Shown here: one piece after another, positions 8,985-17,512 of the stretch
Position numbering within the stretch: position 1 is the stretch's first letter
How the letters are laid out: each line of letters begins with the position of its first letter
Origin: Halorubrum salinum
GTDB taxonomy: Archaea > Halobacteriota > Halobacteria > Halobacteriales > Haloferacaceae
DNA: 64,000 nt
Reading direction: 5' to 3'
NCBI RefSeq assembly: GCF_024494575.1
Contig: NZ_JANHDO010000002.1
Span: forward strand, 496,001 to 560,000
The notes under the pieces: model-generated
The model's database searches: none
What the model was told of the DNA's origin: nothing
Seen by the model: only the letters and a program-made list of their open reading frames with translations
Made by a program: the position numbers and the translations under genes

Positions 8985-9701
8985 TCAGTCCCCGGCCGCG
9001 GCCGCCGACTCCCGATCGGCTTTCAGCCGCCGAGCGTACGCGACGAAGTTGTCGAAGATCCCCTTCGCCTCACACGCGGCGTCGTAGGCGTCTGGCGTGA
9101 TCTCCTCCAAGACGGCGTCGACGCGGGCGTCGCCCAGACGCTCGCGCTTGCCGTCCGTGACGTCGCGCGCCGTGTCGACGTCGTACTCCGGATGAAACTG
9201 CACGCCCCAGCAGTGCCCGTCGCGGAACGCGTGGACGCCGTGGTCGTTCTCGGCGAGCAGCGTCGCGCTCGGCGGGAGGTCGACGACCGTGTCGCCGTGC
9301 GTCGTGAAGACGGTGAACTCCTCGTCTATCCCCTCGAACAACTGATCGTTCCCGCGGTGTCGCACCGTGTTGTAGCCGATCTCGAACCCGTCCATCCCGG
9401 CGACGCGGCCGCCGAGCGCCTCTGCGAGCACCTGGTGGCCGTAACAGACCCCGAGCACCGGAACGCCCGCGTCGGCGGCGTCGGCGACGTACTCGACGAG
9501 CGGGGGGATCCACGCCTCGTCCCAGTAGACGGAGGACCGCGACCCGGTGACCACGACGCCGTCGAAGTCGGTGTGGTCTGGAAGATGGCCGTTCGCGGCG
9601 TCGAACTCCGCGAGGTCGGCGTCGAGTTCGCGGCGGAAGTTCCGCCGGGTGTTCCCGTCTGTTTGCGCCGCGTTCAACAGCGCGAACCGGAGGCGTGTCA
9701 T
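8985..9701 (-). CDS. Class I glutamine amidotransferase-like protein
   Basis: Stand-alone amidotransferase-fold protein of 238 aa. The nucleophile elbow VLGVCYGHQVLAEALGG (Cys86) and the His170-Glu172 pair in GVQFHPEYD complete the triad, so glutaminase or a related hydrolase activity is expected. It resembles the GMP synthase amidotransferase family (COG0518) rather than a GuaA subunit, because no synthetase gene is adjacent. I choose the ATG at 9701 (protein MTRLRFALLN) over an in-frame start 51 nt upstream, because a TATA-like CCGTTTTCA lies 27 nt before it and the extra residues look non-homologous. The physiological acceptor is unknown. Confidence 0.82.
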   Translation of the reverse strand: MTRLRFALLNAAQTDGNTRRNFRRELDADLAEFDAANGHLPDHTDFDGVVVTGSRSSVYWDEAWIPPLVEYVADAADAGVPVLGVCYGHQVLAEALGGRVAGMDGFEIGYNTVRHRGNDQLFEGIDEEFTVFTTHGDTVVDLPPSATLLAENDHGVHAFRDGHCWGVQFHPEYDVDTARDVTDGKRERLGDARVDAVLEEITPDAYDAACEAKGIFDNFVAYARRLKADRESAAAAGD

Positions 9702-9752
9702 TGACCGAACGGTGGACAGAGACACTGAAAACGGTTGTGGCGCGCGGTTCAC

Positions 9753-10556
9753 TCAGGAGAGCGGATCGGCGGCGTGCTCCGCGAGCCATCCGACCAGCGC
9801 GTCGTTGACCGCCGCGGACGCCTCCACGCCGACGAGGTGTCTCGCGTCATCGACGACGAGCGACTCGCCGCGTGGAAGCCCGTCGGCGAGCGTTTCCGCG
9901 GCCGTACGCGGACAGACGGTGTCCGCCGCGCCGTGGACGACGAGCGTCGGGGTCGTGATCTCGTACAGCCGATCCGACACGTCGAACCCCTCCACGGCCG
10001 CGCGGTGCGCCTCGAACGTCTCGCGGTCGGCGTCCTCTCTCGTCCGCCAGTCGGCGATCCGTGAGAGCACGTCCGGGTGCACCTCGCGGAACGACTCGGA
10101 GAGGAGTCCGGTCAGCGACCCCTCGACCGCCGTCGGCGTCGACGGGTCGGCCCACACCCCGCGGGCGTTGTAGTCCGCCCCCGACGGCGGCGTCCCGACG
10201 ACGGTCAGGCTCGCGGGCCGCGACGACGTGAGGGCGTACGCGAGCGCGACCATCCCGCCCAGCCCGTACCCGACGACGTGGGCGTTCCGTACTCCCGCCG
10301 CGGCGCAGACGGCGTCGACGTCGCTCGCCAGGGTCTCGACCGAGTACGGTCCCGGTGGCGCGTCGGAGCGGCCGACGCCACGCGTCTCGGGCGTGACGAC
10401 CGTGTGCGGCCCCGCGACCGCGGCGTGTTGCCAGCCGAACTGCCACGCGCCGAGGCCGGCGTCGCCACAGAACACGACCGCCTCGTCCGGGTCGCCCGCG
10501 CCGGTCGCGTCGACCTCGTACCGGATCGAGACGCCCGCGTTGTCTGCTCTCGGCAT
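9753..10556 (-). CDS. Alpha/beta-hydrolase fold protein with Gly at the nucleophile position
   Basis: 267-aa alpha/beta-hydrolase fold protein. The expected elbow Gly-X-Ser-X-Gly reads GYGLGG at 96-101, with Gly98 where the catalytic Ser should be. The other triad positions seem kept: Asp212 in VVHGAADTV and His240 in DDARHLV, with the oxyanion loop FCGDAGLGAW (29-38). It begins 12 nt after alaS on the same strand, so the two are probably co-transcribed. It may be a non-hydrolytic binding protein, or use another nucleophile. I cannot assign a substrate. Confidence 0.8.
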   Translation of the reverse strand: MPRADNAGVSIRYEVDATGAGDPDEAVVFCGDAGLGAWQFGWQHAAVAGPHTVVTPETRGVGRSDAPPGPYSVETLASDVDAVCAAAGVRNAHVVGYGLGGMVALAYALTSSRPASLTVVGTPPSGADYNARGVWADPSTPTAVEGSLTGLLSESFREVHPDVLSRIADWRTREDADRETFEAHRAAVEGFDVSDRLYEITTPTLVVHGAADTVCPRTAAETLADGLPRGESLVVDDARHLVGVEASAAVNDALVGWLAEHAADPLS

Positions 10557-10568
10557 CGGCGTCTCAAC

Positions 10569-13346
10569 TCACGCCTCTTGGACGCGGTGGACGATCTCCG
10601 GTGCCGCCTCAAGCGCCTCGTCGAGCGCGTCGGCGTCCGGGCCGCCGCCCTGGGCGAAGTCCGGCGGCCCGCCGCCGCCGCCGCCGACTCGGTCGGCGAG
10701 CGCAGAGACGACCTGTCCGGCGTTGACACCGACGTCGTCGGGCACGCCGACGACGAAGCTCGCGGACCCGTCGGCACCGCTCCCGACGACGGCGACCTTT
10801 CCGTCGTCGACGTGGGCGTTCGCGGTCGCACGAAGCTCGTCCGCGTCGCCGTCGAGCCGCTGGACCACGACCGTCACCCCGTCGACCTCGACCTCCTCTG
10901 CGTCTGCGCCGCCGGAGGCGCGCGCGGCCGCGAGCTCTTCTTTCAGCGACTCGATCTCTTTGCCCCGCGCCTTCCACTCCTCGAAGAACCGCTCTGCCGT
11001 CTCCGGCACGTCGAGCGGGTCGACGTCGAGCGCGTCGGCGGCGTCGTACAGCGCGTCCTCGGTGCGCTGGGTCGCCTCGACCGCCGCGCCGGCGGCGGCG
11101 AAGACGATCCGCTCGACGCCGTCCTGGACGGGCTCCGTCTTCAACACCTTCACCGCGCCGATCTGTCCGGTGCGGTCGACGTGCGTGCCGGCACACGCCT
11201 GCACGTCGGCGTCGCCGACGTGGACGAGACGGACGTTGGTTCCCGGCGGGACGCCGCCCTGGTAGAGGTCGAATCCGTGTTCGGCCTCCGCCTCGTTGCG
11301 GTCCGGCCACTCCTGTCGGACCGGGACGTTATCGCGGACCAGCTCGTTCGCGACCCGCTCTATCGCTTTGACCTGATCTCTCGTGATCCGATCGTAGTGG
11401 CGCACGTCGAGCCGAGAGGAGTCGATCCCCTTCTGTGCGCCCGCCTGACGAACGTGGTCTCCGAGCACTTCGCGGGCCGCGTGCCCGATCAGGTGCGTCG
11501 CCGTGTGGTGCGCGCGCAGCCGGTCGCGGCGGTCGCCGTCGACCTGTCCGCGAACGAACTCACCTTTCCCGGGATCGGCGTCGGCGCGGTGGAGGACGAC
11601 TCCCCCGACCTCCTGTACGTCCGTCACGTCGACCGTGGTCTCGCCGACCGTGAGCTGTCCCCGGTCCGCGGGCTGTCCGCCGCCCTCGGGGTAGAACATC
11701 GTCTGGTCTAACACGACGTCGTACCCCTCCTCGCGCTCGAACACGTCGAGGACGACCGCCTCGAACTCGGTTCGGCCCTGGTCGTCGTAGAAGAGCTTCT
11801 CCGTCTCGGGGAGGTCGTCGAACCGCTCGTCGCGCTCCGCGGCCGCGTCGTCGCCGTCGGCCTCCTCGTGGCGGTCGGCGACGAGCGCGTAGAAGTCGTC
11901 GGGAACGTCGACGGTCGCACCGCGCTCCGCCGCGATGTCGGCGACCATGTCCGGCTGGATGCCGTGTGAGTCGTACAGCTCCAACAGCGTCTCCGTCGGG
12001 ATCGGTTCGTCGGTCCCGGCGTACTCGTCTGCGAGCTGTTCGACCTTCCGGGAGCCGCGCTCCAGCGTCTTGCGGTACTTCCGCTCCTCGCTGCGAACGA
12101 TCTCGCGGATCGTGTCGCGGTTCTCGTAGCCGAGCCGCTCGGCCTGCATATCGACCAGCTCGTCGAGCGGCGCGTCGACGCCGGCCTCGTCGACCAGCCG
12201 CTTCATCCGACGGAGCACCATCCGCGCGAGGTAGCCCGTCCCGACGTTCGACGGGACGATGCCGTCGCCGAACATGTACGCGAGCGTCCGCGAGTGGTCC
12301 GCGATCGCGTAGATGGCTTCGAGCGGCTCGACAAGCTCGCGGAGCCGCTCCACGTCGACGTCGAGCCGGTCGGCGATGTCACCGCGGGCGGCCTCCACGT
12401 CGTCGACGTCGTCGATGTCGAGCCGGCCGGAGAGCGTCGCGGCGCGGTGGACGATCTCGCGTTCCGCCTCGGTGTGTTCGATGCCGGCGTTCTCTTTGAG
12501 GAAGTCGATGGCGTCCGGATAGATGGCCTCGTACACCGTCGCCGTCCCCTGACTCATCCACGTCCACCGCTCTAACCCGTACCCGGTGTCGACGATGTAG
12601 GTGTCCATGAACGAGTACGTGTGTCCGTCTTTCATCTCGTAGTCGCCGTCGGGGTCCCGCTCCATGCACATGAAGACGAGCGTCGCCAGCTCAGCGCCCT
12701 TGTAGATGACCTCGATGGCGGGCCCCGCGTTGCCGCCGCCGACCCACGGGTCCTCGATGTAGGTTATCTCCTCCAGATCGGCCCCCAGGCTCTCGAACAA
12801 CTCGTCGCAGTACCGGACCGTCTCGTCTTTCCAGTACACCTCGCCCTCGTAGGCGTACTCCGCCTCGGCGTCCTCGCGCGTGTTGAACGCGTGGTGAGCC
12901 ATCATCTCGAACGCCATCGTGTGTCGGCCGGTCTTGCCGACGTTGTCGATGTCTTGCATCCGAATGCAGGGCTGTGAGATGGTGAGCGGGTTCGCCGGCG
13001 GCGGCGTCTGTCCGGAGGTGACGAGCGGCTGGAAGTCGTAGATCGACGCCTGCGTCAAGAGCACGTCGTCGCGCCAGCGGTTCGCCGCGACCGGGTACGG
13101 ATCGATCCGCTCGTGACTGTGCTCTTCGAAGAAGGAGAGGAACGCCTCGCGCATCTCCGACAGCGAGTGCGGCTCCGGAAAGCCCGGGTCGTCGATGAAG
13201 CTGTAGTCCGCACAGGGCGGTTCGCCGCACAGTTCGCGGTCGGCGTCGCGGGTCCAGAAGTGTGCGCCACAGGAGGGACACTCCTTGCGCTCGAACCCCT
13301 CCTCCTCGAAGTAGTCGAGACGGTACTCCGCTTCGAGATCGCTCAT
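10569..13346 (-). CDS. alaS: Alanine--tRNA ligase
   Basis: Charges tRNA-Ala and edits mischarged Ser/Gly. This is the 925-aa archaeal type. An N-terminal Cys-rich segment (CPSCGAHF...CGEPPC, about 22-45) is followed by the class II catalytic core (about 60-460), the editing domain with the [11 protein letters not shown] motif and the [10 protein letters not shown] zinc motif, and the C-terminal domain with the Gly-rich [15 protein letters not shown] end. The ATG at 13346 is favoured over an upstream in-frame start, because the protein begins [10 protein letters not shown] as in archaeal relatives and a TATA (CCCTTTTGG) sits 27 nt upstream. Confidence 0.96.
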   Translation of the reverse strand: MSDLEAEYRLDYFEEEGFERKECPSCGAHFWTRDADRELCGEPPCADYSFIDDPGFPEPHSLSEMREAFLSFFEEHSHERIDPYPVAANRWRDDVLLTQASIYDFQPLVTSGQTPPPANPLTISQPCIRMQDIDNVGKTGRHTMAFEMMAHHAFNTREDAEAEYAYEGEVYWKDETVRYCDELFESLGADLEEITYIEDPWVGGGNAGPAIEVIYKGAELATLVFMCMERDPDGDYEMKDGHTYSFMDTYIVDTGYGLERWTWMSQGTATVYEAIYPDAIDFLKENAGIEHTEAEREIVHRAATLSGRLDIDDVDDVEAARGDIADRLDVDVERLRELVEPLEAIYAIADHSRTLAYMFGDGIVPSNVGTGYLARMVLRRMKRLVDEAGVDAPLDELVDMQAERLGYENRDTIREIVRSEERKYRKTLERGSRKVEQLADEYAGTDEPIPTETLLELYDSHGIQPDMVADIAAERGATVDVPDDFYALVADRHEEADGDDAAAERDERFDDLPETEKLFYDDQGRTEFEAVVLDVFEREEGYDVVLDQTMFYPEGGGQPADRGQLTVGETTVDVTDVQEVGGVVLHRADADPGKGEFVRGQVDGDRRDRLRAHHTATHLIGHAAREVLGDHVRQAGAQKGIDSSRLDVRHYDRITRDQVKAIERVANELVRDNVPVRQEWPDRNEAEAEHGFDLYQGGVPPGTNVRLVHVGDADVQACAGTHVDRTGQIGAVKVLKTEPVQDGVERIVFAAAGAAVEATQRTEDALYDAADALDVDPLDVPETAERFFEEWKARGKEIESLKEELAAARASGGADAEEVEVDGVTVVVQRLDGDADELRATANAHVDDGKVAVVGSGADGSASFVVGVPDDVGVNAGQVVSALADRVGGGGGGPPDFAQGGGPDADALDEALEAAPEIVHRVQEA

Positions 13347-13369
13347 TACACGAACGTGGCCCGTGTTGC

Positions 13370-13379
13370 TCCAAAAGGG
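13370..13379 (-). promoter_or_regulatory. TATA box of alaS
   Basis: The minus-strand ACCCTTTTGG is centred 27 nt before the ATG at 13346. Confidence 0.55.
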
Positions 13380-13506
13380 TTCCGGGGTGGATCCCGCAAC
13401 GGCTCCGCCGACCGTGGGGCCCGTCGTCTGCGTCCCCGCGCGGCCCGTGCGAGTGCGATCCGACGCCCACACCGGCCCTCGAACGACGCCGACCGCGTCC
13501 GAAACG

Positions 13507-13515
13507 ACCTTACGC
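13507..13515 (+). promoter_or_regulatory. TATA box of srp19
   Basis: CCTTACG is centred 27 nt before the ATG at 13538. This supports that start over an in-frame codon much further upstream. Confidence 0.5.
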
Positions 13516-13537
13516 CGCGCGCTCGCCTCTCCGGTAT

Positions 13538-13816
13538 ATGGTCGAGAACGTCGTCTATCCCGCGTACTTCGACGCCGATCGGTCGCGGTCCGCGGGCCGC
13601 CGCGTCCCGACGGACCTGGCGGTCGAGGACCCGACGGTCGACGAGATCGCGAAGGCCGTCCAGCAGATCGGCTACGACGCGGTGATCGAACGCGACAAGG
13701 CGTACTCCCGCGAGTTCGAACCCCGCGGAATGGTCGTCGTCCGCGGAACGGACGACACGGCGAAAAACGACCTCGTGCAGGCGATCGCCGCCTACCTCGG
13801 GGTCATCCGAGAGTAG
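13538..13816 (+). CDS. srp19: Signal recognition particle 19 kDa protein
   Basis: Binds SRP 7S RNA helices 6 and 8 and helps SRP54 assemble, so it acts in co-translational targeting to the membrane. The 92-aa length and the landmarks [20 protein letters not shown] at the N-terminus, [21 protein letters not shown] in the middle and [14 protein letters not shown] near the end match archaeal SRP19. The ATG at 13538 is 27 nt from a TATA and gives exactly the family N-terminus. gar1 follows after 2 nt, so the two form an RNA-protein operon. Confidence 0.93.
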   Translation: MVENVVYPAYFDADRSRSAGRRVPTDLAVEDPTVDEIAKAVQQIGYDAVIERDKAYSREFEPRGMVVVRGTDDTAKNDLVQAIAAYLGVIRE

Positions 13817-13818
13817 CG

Positions 13819-14049
13819 ATGCGGCGAGTTGGTTCGGTCGTCCGTACCGCCGGGGGACTCGCTATCGCCCGCGCCGACGCCGACGAGGAACCGCCGCGGA
13901 TCGGTTCGTCCGTCGTCGACGAGTCGCTCTCGACGGTCGGCCGGGTGGTCGACGTGTTCGGTCCCGTCGACCGCCCCTACGTGGCGGTGACGCCGAACGA
14001 CGGCGTCGGACTCGCGTCGCTCGTCGGCGGGAAACTGTACGCTCGATAG
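13819..14049 (+). CDS. gar1: H/ACA ribonucleoprotein subunit Gar1
   Basis: 76-aa Gar1, a beta-barrel subunit of the H/ACA guide-RNA pseudouridine synthase that contacts Cbf5. The pattern VGSVVRTAGGLAIARAD, the GRVVDVFGPVDRPYVAVTP core and the C-terminal LVGGKLYAR are characteristic. It is the second gene after srp19, with 2 nt between stop and start, and has no promoter of its own. It converges on the zinc-ribbon gene at 14090 (40 bp gap). Confidence 0.9.
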   Translation: MRRVGSVVRTAGGLAIARADADEEPPRIGSSVVDESLSTVGRVVDVFGPVDRPYVAVTPNDGVGLASLVGGKLYAR

Positions 14050-14089
14050 GTCGACATCGGCGAACGACCCTCGCGTCGAGGTGACCGGA

Positions 14090-14386
14090 TCACTCGACCG
14101 CCGTCGCGTCGGGACCGTCGACCACGTCGAAGTCGGAAAGCGTCTTCGTCGTCCGAGTGAGCCGTTCTGCGATCAGCAACTTCTCCGTCCGGTCCAGCCG
14201 CGCCCAGTCGAACTCCTCCGGCGGCGACTCCTCGAACTCCCGAAACGTCTGGAACACCGCCTCGTTGACGAACCGCTCGAACGACTCACACGACGGACAC
14301 GTCACGGAGAGGTGAGACGTGTCGAACTCGCGGTCTAGCGTGTGATCGAGACAGCCCAGACACCGGTACGTGCGAGTGCGTCCCAT
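14090..14386 (-). CDS. Small zinc-ribbon protein, haloarchaeal conserved hypothetical
   Basis: 98-aa protein with two Cys pairs, CLGC (9-12) and CPSC (30-33), which form a likely zinc ribbon near the N-terminus. An acidic helical C-terminal half follows (FEESPPEEFDWARLDRTEKLL). Function is unknown; such ribbons often bind nucleic acid or partner proteins. The ATG at 14386 lies 27 nt from GCAGATATTC (14411-14420), which fixes the start even though the frame stays open far upstream into the nuoN region. Confidence 0.75.
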   Translation of the reverse strand: MGRTRTYRCLGCLDHTLDREFDTSHLSVTCPSCESFERFVNEAVFQTFREFEESPPEEFDWARLDRTEKLLIAERLTRTTKTLSDFDVVDGPDATAVE

Positions 14387-14410
14387 ACCGATCGGAGGCG
14401 CCGGACACTC

Positions 14411-14420
14411 GAATATCTGC
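14411..14420 (-). promoter_or_regulatory. TATA box of the zinc-ribbon gene
   Basis: The minus-strand GCAGATATTC is centred 27-29 nt before the ATG at 14386. Confidence 0.5.
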
Positions 14421-14478
14421 GGGTACCGGTCGAATCGAACGCGAAAAACGAGCGGATCAACCGCCGTCTCCGAGGCGG

Positions 14479-15987
14479 TCAGAACAGCGCGGACGCGGCC
14501 GCCTCGGCGGTCTCGATGACCGGCCCGAAGCCGGGCAAGAGCAGCACCGTCGCGACGGCGGCGAACACGACCGCGGCGTACAGCGCCGTCGGCCGCACGT
14601 CGATCGCGTCGAGCGCGCTCGGCGAGTCGGGGTCGTCGATGAACAGCGCCTTCACGACCCGGCTGTAGTAGTACAGCGAGATCACGCTGTTCACCGCGCC
14701 GAGCGCCGCGAGCCACACGAAGCCGTTGTCGATGGCCGCCTGGAACAGGAAGTACTTCGAGAAGAACCCGGCGAACGGCGGGAGCCCCGCGAGCGAGAAC
14801 ATGAACACGGCCATCGCGGTCGACGCGACCGGCGCGCGACGCGCCAGTCCGGCGTAGTCCGCGAAGGTCCGACCGACGCCCCACCGCTCCGCCATCGCGA
14901 CGAAGAGGAACGCGCCGGTGTTCATGAACCCGTAGACGAGCAGGTGCGCCATCGCCGCGCCCATCACGGTCCCGTTGGCCTGACCGCCGGCCGAGAGCGC
15001 GGCGAGACCGATGAGCGCGTAGCCGGCGTGACCGATAGAGGAGTACGCGAGCATTCGCTTGACCTCCTCTTGAACGGCGGCCGCGAAGTTCCCGAGCGTC
15101 ATCGTCACGGCCGCGATGATCCCGAACGCGAGCACCCAGTCGATGTTGGCACCGACCGACGCCCCGACGGGGAACGCCTCCGTGAACAGCTGGAACGCCA
15201 CCACGAAGCCGGCCGCCTTCGACGCCGACGAGAGGTACGCGCTCACGGGAGCGGGCGCGCCCTCGTACGCCTCCGGAGCCCAGAAGTGGAACGGGACGGA
15301 GGCGGTCTTGAACGCCACGCCGCCGACGATCATCACGATGCCGAGCCCGGCGACGCCCGCGAGCCCGTCGAGCGATCCGACGGCCTCGGCGACGTCACCG
15401 AACAGCAGCGACCCGGTCGCCGCGTACACGAGCGAGATCCCGAACAGGAAGATCGCAGACGAGAGCGCGCCGACGAGGAAGTACTTCATCCCCGCCTCGA
15501 CGCTCCCGCGGTTCTGTTTCAAGAACGCGACGAGCACGTACGACGGCAGCGACACCATCTCCAAGGCGACGAAGACGACCGCGAGCGAGTTGGCCACCGC
15601 GAGAAGCGCCATGCCCGTCGTCGCGAACAGCACGAGCGAGTAGAACGCCGCGGGGTTCGCGTGGTCGTGGAAGTAGTCGTGGGCGGCGACGACGACGAGC
15701 GCCGTCACCGACGCGAAGATGGCGATGAAGAACAGCGCCATCGTGTCGACCGCAATCGTGTCCGCGAACAGGCGGACCGCGCCCGCGTCGACGCCCACCG
15801 TTCCAGAGACCACGAGCCACGCGGTCGCCCCGAGCGCGCCCAGCGACCCGAGCGCGCTGACGACTGCCATCGAGGTGTTCGACCGCCCGGACGGGCGGAT
15901 CGTGTCGATCAAGAGCAGCGCGAGTCCGGTGAGTGCGAAAAGCAACACCGGGAGCAGCGCCGTCACCGCCGTCGGCGCGTTAACCAT
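14479..15987 (-). CDS. nuoN: NADH dehydrogenase-like complex subunit N
   Basis: Membrane proton-pumping subunit of complex I, 502 aa with about 14 hydrophobic segments. Antiporter-family landmarks are present: SLPSYVLVAF, a VPFHFWAPEAYEGAPAPVSAYLSSASKAAG stretch and MLAYSSIGHAGYALIG. It is the last gene of the nuo operon and its start overlaps the nuoM stop by 8 bp. In haloarchaea this complex feeds electrons to menaquinone. Confidence 0.95.
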   Translation of the reverse strand: MVNAPTAVTALLPVLLFALTGLALLLIDTIRPSGRSNTSMAVVSALGSLGALGATAWLVVSGTVGVDAGAVRLFADTIAVDTMALFFIAIFASVTALVVVAAHDYFHDHANPAAFYSLVLFATTGMALLAVANSLAVVFVALEMVSLPSYVLVAFLKQNRGSVEAGMKYFLVGALSSAIFLFGISLVYAATGSLLFGDVAEAVGSLDGLAGVAGLGIVMIVGGVAFKTASVPFHFWAPEAYEGAPAPVSAYLSSASKAAGFVVAFQLFTEAFPVGASVGANIDWVLAFGIIAAVTMTLGNFAAAVQEEVKRMLAYSSIGHAGYALIGLAALSAGGQANGTVMGAAMAHLLVYGFMNTGAFLFVAMAERWGVGRTFADYAGLARRAPVASTAMAVFMFSLAGLPPFAGFFSKYFLFQAAIDNGFVWLAALGAVNSVISLYYYSRVVKALFIDDPDSPSALDAIDVRPTALYAAVVFAAVATVLLLPGFGPVIETAEAAASALF

Positions 15988-17512
15988 CGAGCGTCACCCC
16001 CTCGACCACGGGAACGGCTGCGTCACGAATCATCTCGAAGAAGATGTCGGGCGCGACGCCGAGCACGATGATCGCCACCAGAAGCACCGCGAGCGGGGCG
16101 ACGTCGTGGAACGGCGCGGGACCGACCTCGTAGTCCGTCTCGAGGTGGAACGGCCCGAAGAGCGTGCTCTGCATCGCCGACAGCAGGTAGCCGGCGACGA
16201 TGACGATACCGAACATCGCGAGCGCGGTGAACACGGGCGCGTACGGGAGCGCCGGTGCCGAAAGCGAGCCCACGAAGATGAAGAACTCGCCGGCGAAGCC
16301 GGCCATCAGGGGAAGCCCCATGTAGCCGAACGCGCCGGCGACCAGGATCCCGACCGTGATCGGCATCCGGTCGGCCATCCCGGCCATGTCGCCGACCATC
16401 CGCGTGTGCGTCGCGTTGTAGACGACGCCGACGGCCATGAACATCAGCCCGGAGATGAGCCCGTGAGCGACCATCTGGAACGTCGCGCCGCCGACGCCGT
16501 ACTCGGTGAACACGACGAGCCCGAGGATGACGTACCCCATCGACGAGACGGACGAGTACGCGACGATGCGTTTCAGGTCCTTCTGTGCCAGCGCCAACAT
16601 CGCGCCGTAGATGACGCTGATGACGGCTATCGCCGCGATGGGAATCGCGAGTGCGGACGCCTGATTCGGGAGCATCGTGAAGTTGAATCGGAGCAGCGCG
16701 TACGTCCCCATCTTCAGGAGCACGCCCGCCAGAAGCACCGACACCGGCGTCGGCGCTTCGACGTGGGCGTCGGGCAGCCACGTGTGCACCGGAACGATCG
16801 GGACCTTCACGGCGAACCCGAGGAACATCGCGAGGAAGGCGAGAAGCGCCATCCGCTCGGGCGCGATCCCGAACCACGCCGAGAGGTCTCCGGCCGCGAT
16901 GGCCTGCGTGATCTCCGGGAGCGCGAACGAGCTCACCGAGTCGCCGAGCGCGAACACGAGCGACATGAACCCGATGAACATCAGGAGCGACGCCGCGTTC
17001 GTGTACACGAAGAACTTGATCGCGGCGTACTTCCGACGCGGACCGCCCCAGATGCCGATGAGGAAGTACATCGGCACGAGCACGGCCTCCCAGAAGATGA
17101 ACCACAGGAAGAAGTCGAGCGCCGTGAACACGCCGAGCAGGTTGGCCTGCATGAACAGCATGAGCCCGTAGAACTGGCTCTGCCGGGAGTCGATCGGCGT
17201 CCACGCACTCACGATAGCGAGCGGGACGAGGAACGTCGTGAGAACCACGAGCGGGAGGCTGATCCCGTCGAGGCCGACGAACCACGACACGGACCTGCCG
17301 CCGACTTCGAGCCACTCGACCTGCGTTCGGAACGCGATGTCACCGCCCGTGAGCGCGTTTCCGGAGCCGTCGAAGGCGGACCACAGGTACAGCGACCCCG
17401 CGAACGGGATCAGGCTGAGCGCGAACGCCAACTTCCCCGCCCACTCGTTGGGCGCGAGGAGGACGACGAGCGCGCTCACGAACGCGACCGCGATGAGCGC
17501 TTCGAGTATCAC
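15980..17512 (-). CDS. nuoM: NADH dehydrogenase-like complex subunit M
   Basis: Antiporter-like proton-pumping subunit, 510 aa. Landmarks include LDGISLPLVVLTTFLVPLA, FFLWFIFWEAVLVPMYFLIG (conserved Glu of the pump), VPIVPVHTWLPDAHVEAPTP and RIVAYSSVSSMGYVILG. I choose the GTG at 17512, which overlaps the nuoL stop as GTGA, because this gives the expected short N-terminus MILEALIAV. The in-frame sequence further upstream is only the shadow of nuoL. Confidence 0.93.
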   Translation of the reverse strand: MILEALIAVAFVSALVVLLAPNEWAGKLAFALSLIPFAGSLYLWSAFDGSGNALTGGDIAFRTQVEWLEVGGRSVSWFVGLDGISLPLVVLTTFLVPLAIVSAWTPIDSRQSQFYGLMLFMQANLLGVFTALDFFLWFIFWEAVLVPMYFLIGIWGGPRRKYAAIKFFVYTNAASLLMFIGFMSLVFALGDSVSSFALPEITQAIAAGDLSAWFGIAPERMALLAFLAMFLGFAVKVPIVPVHTWLPDAHVEAPTPVSVLLAGVLLKMGTYALLRFNFTMLPNQASALAIPIAAIAVISVIYGAMLALAQKDLKRIVAYSSVSSMGYVILGLVVFTEYGVGGATFQMVAHGLISGLMFMAVGVVYNATHTRMVGDMAGMADRMPITVGILVAGAFGYMGLPLMAGFAGEFFIFVGSLSAPALPYAPVFTALAMFGIVIVAGYLLSAMQSTLFGPFHLETDYEVGPAPFHDVAPLAVLLVAIIVLGVAPDIFFEMIRDAAVPVVEGVTLDG

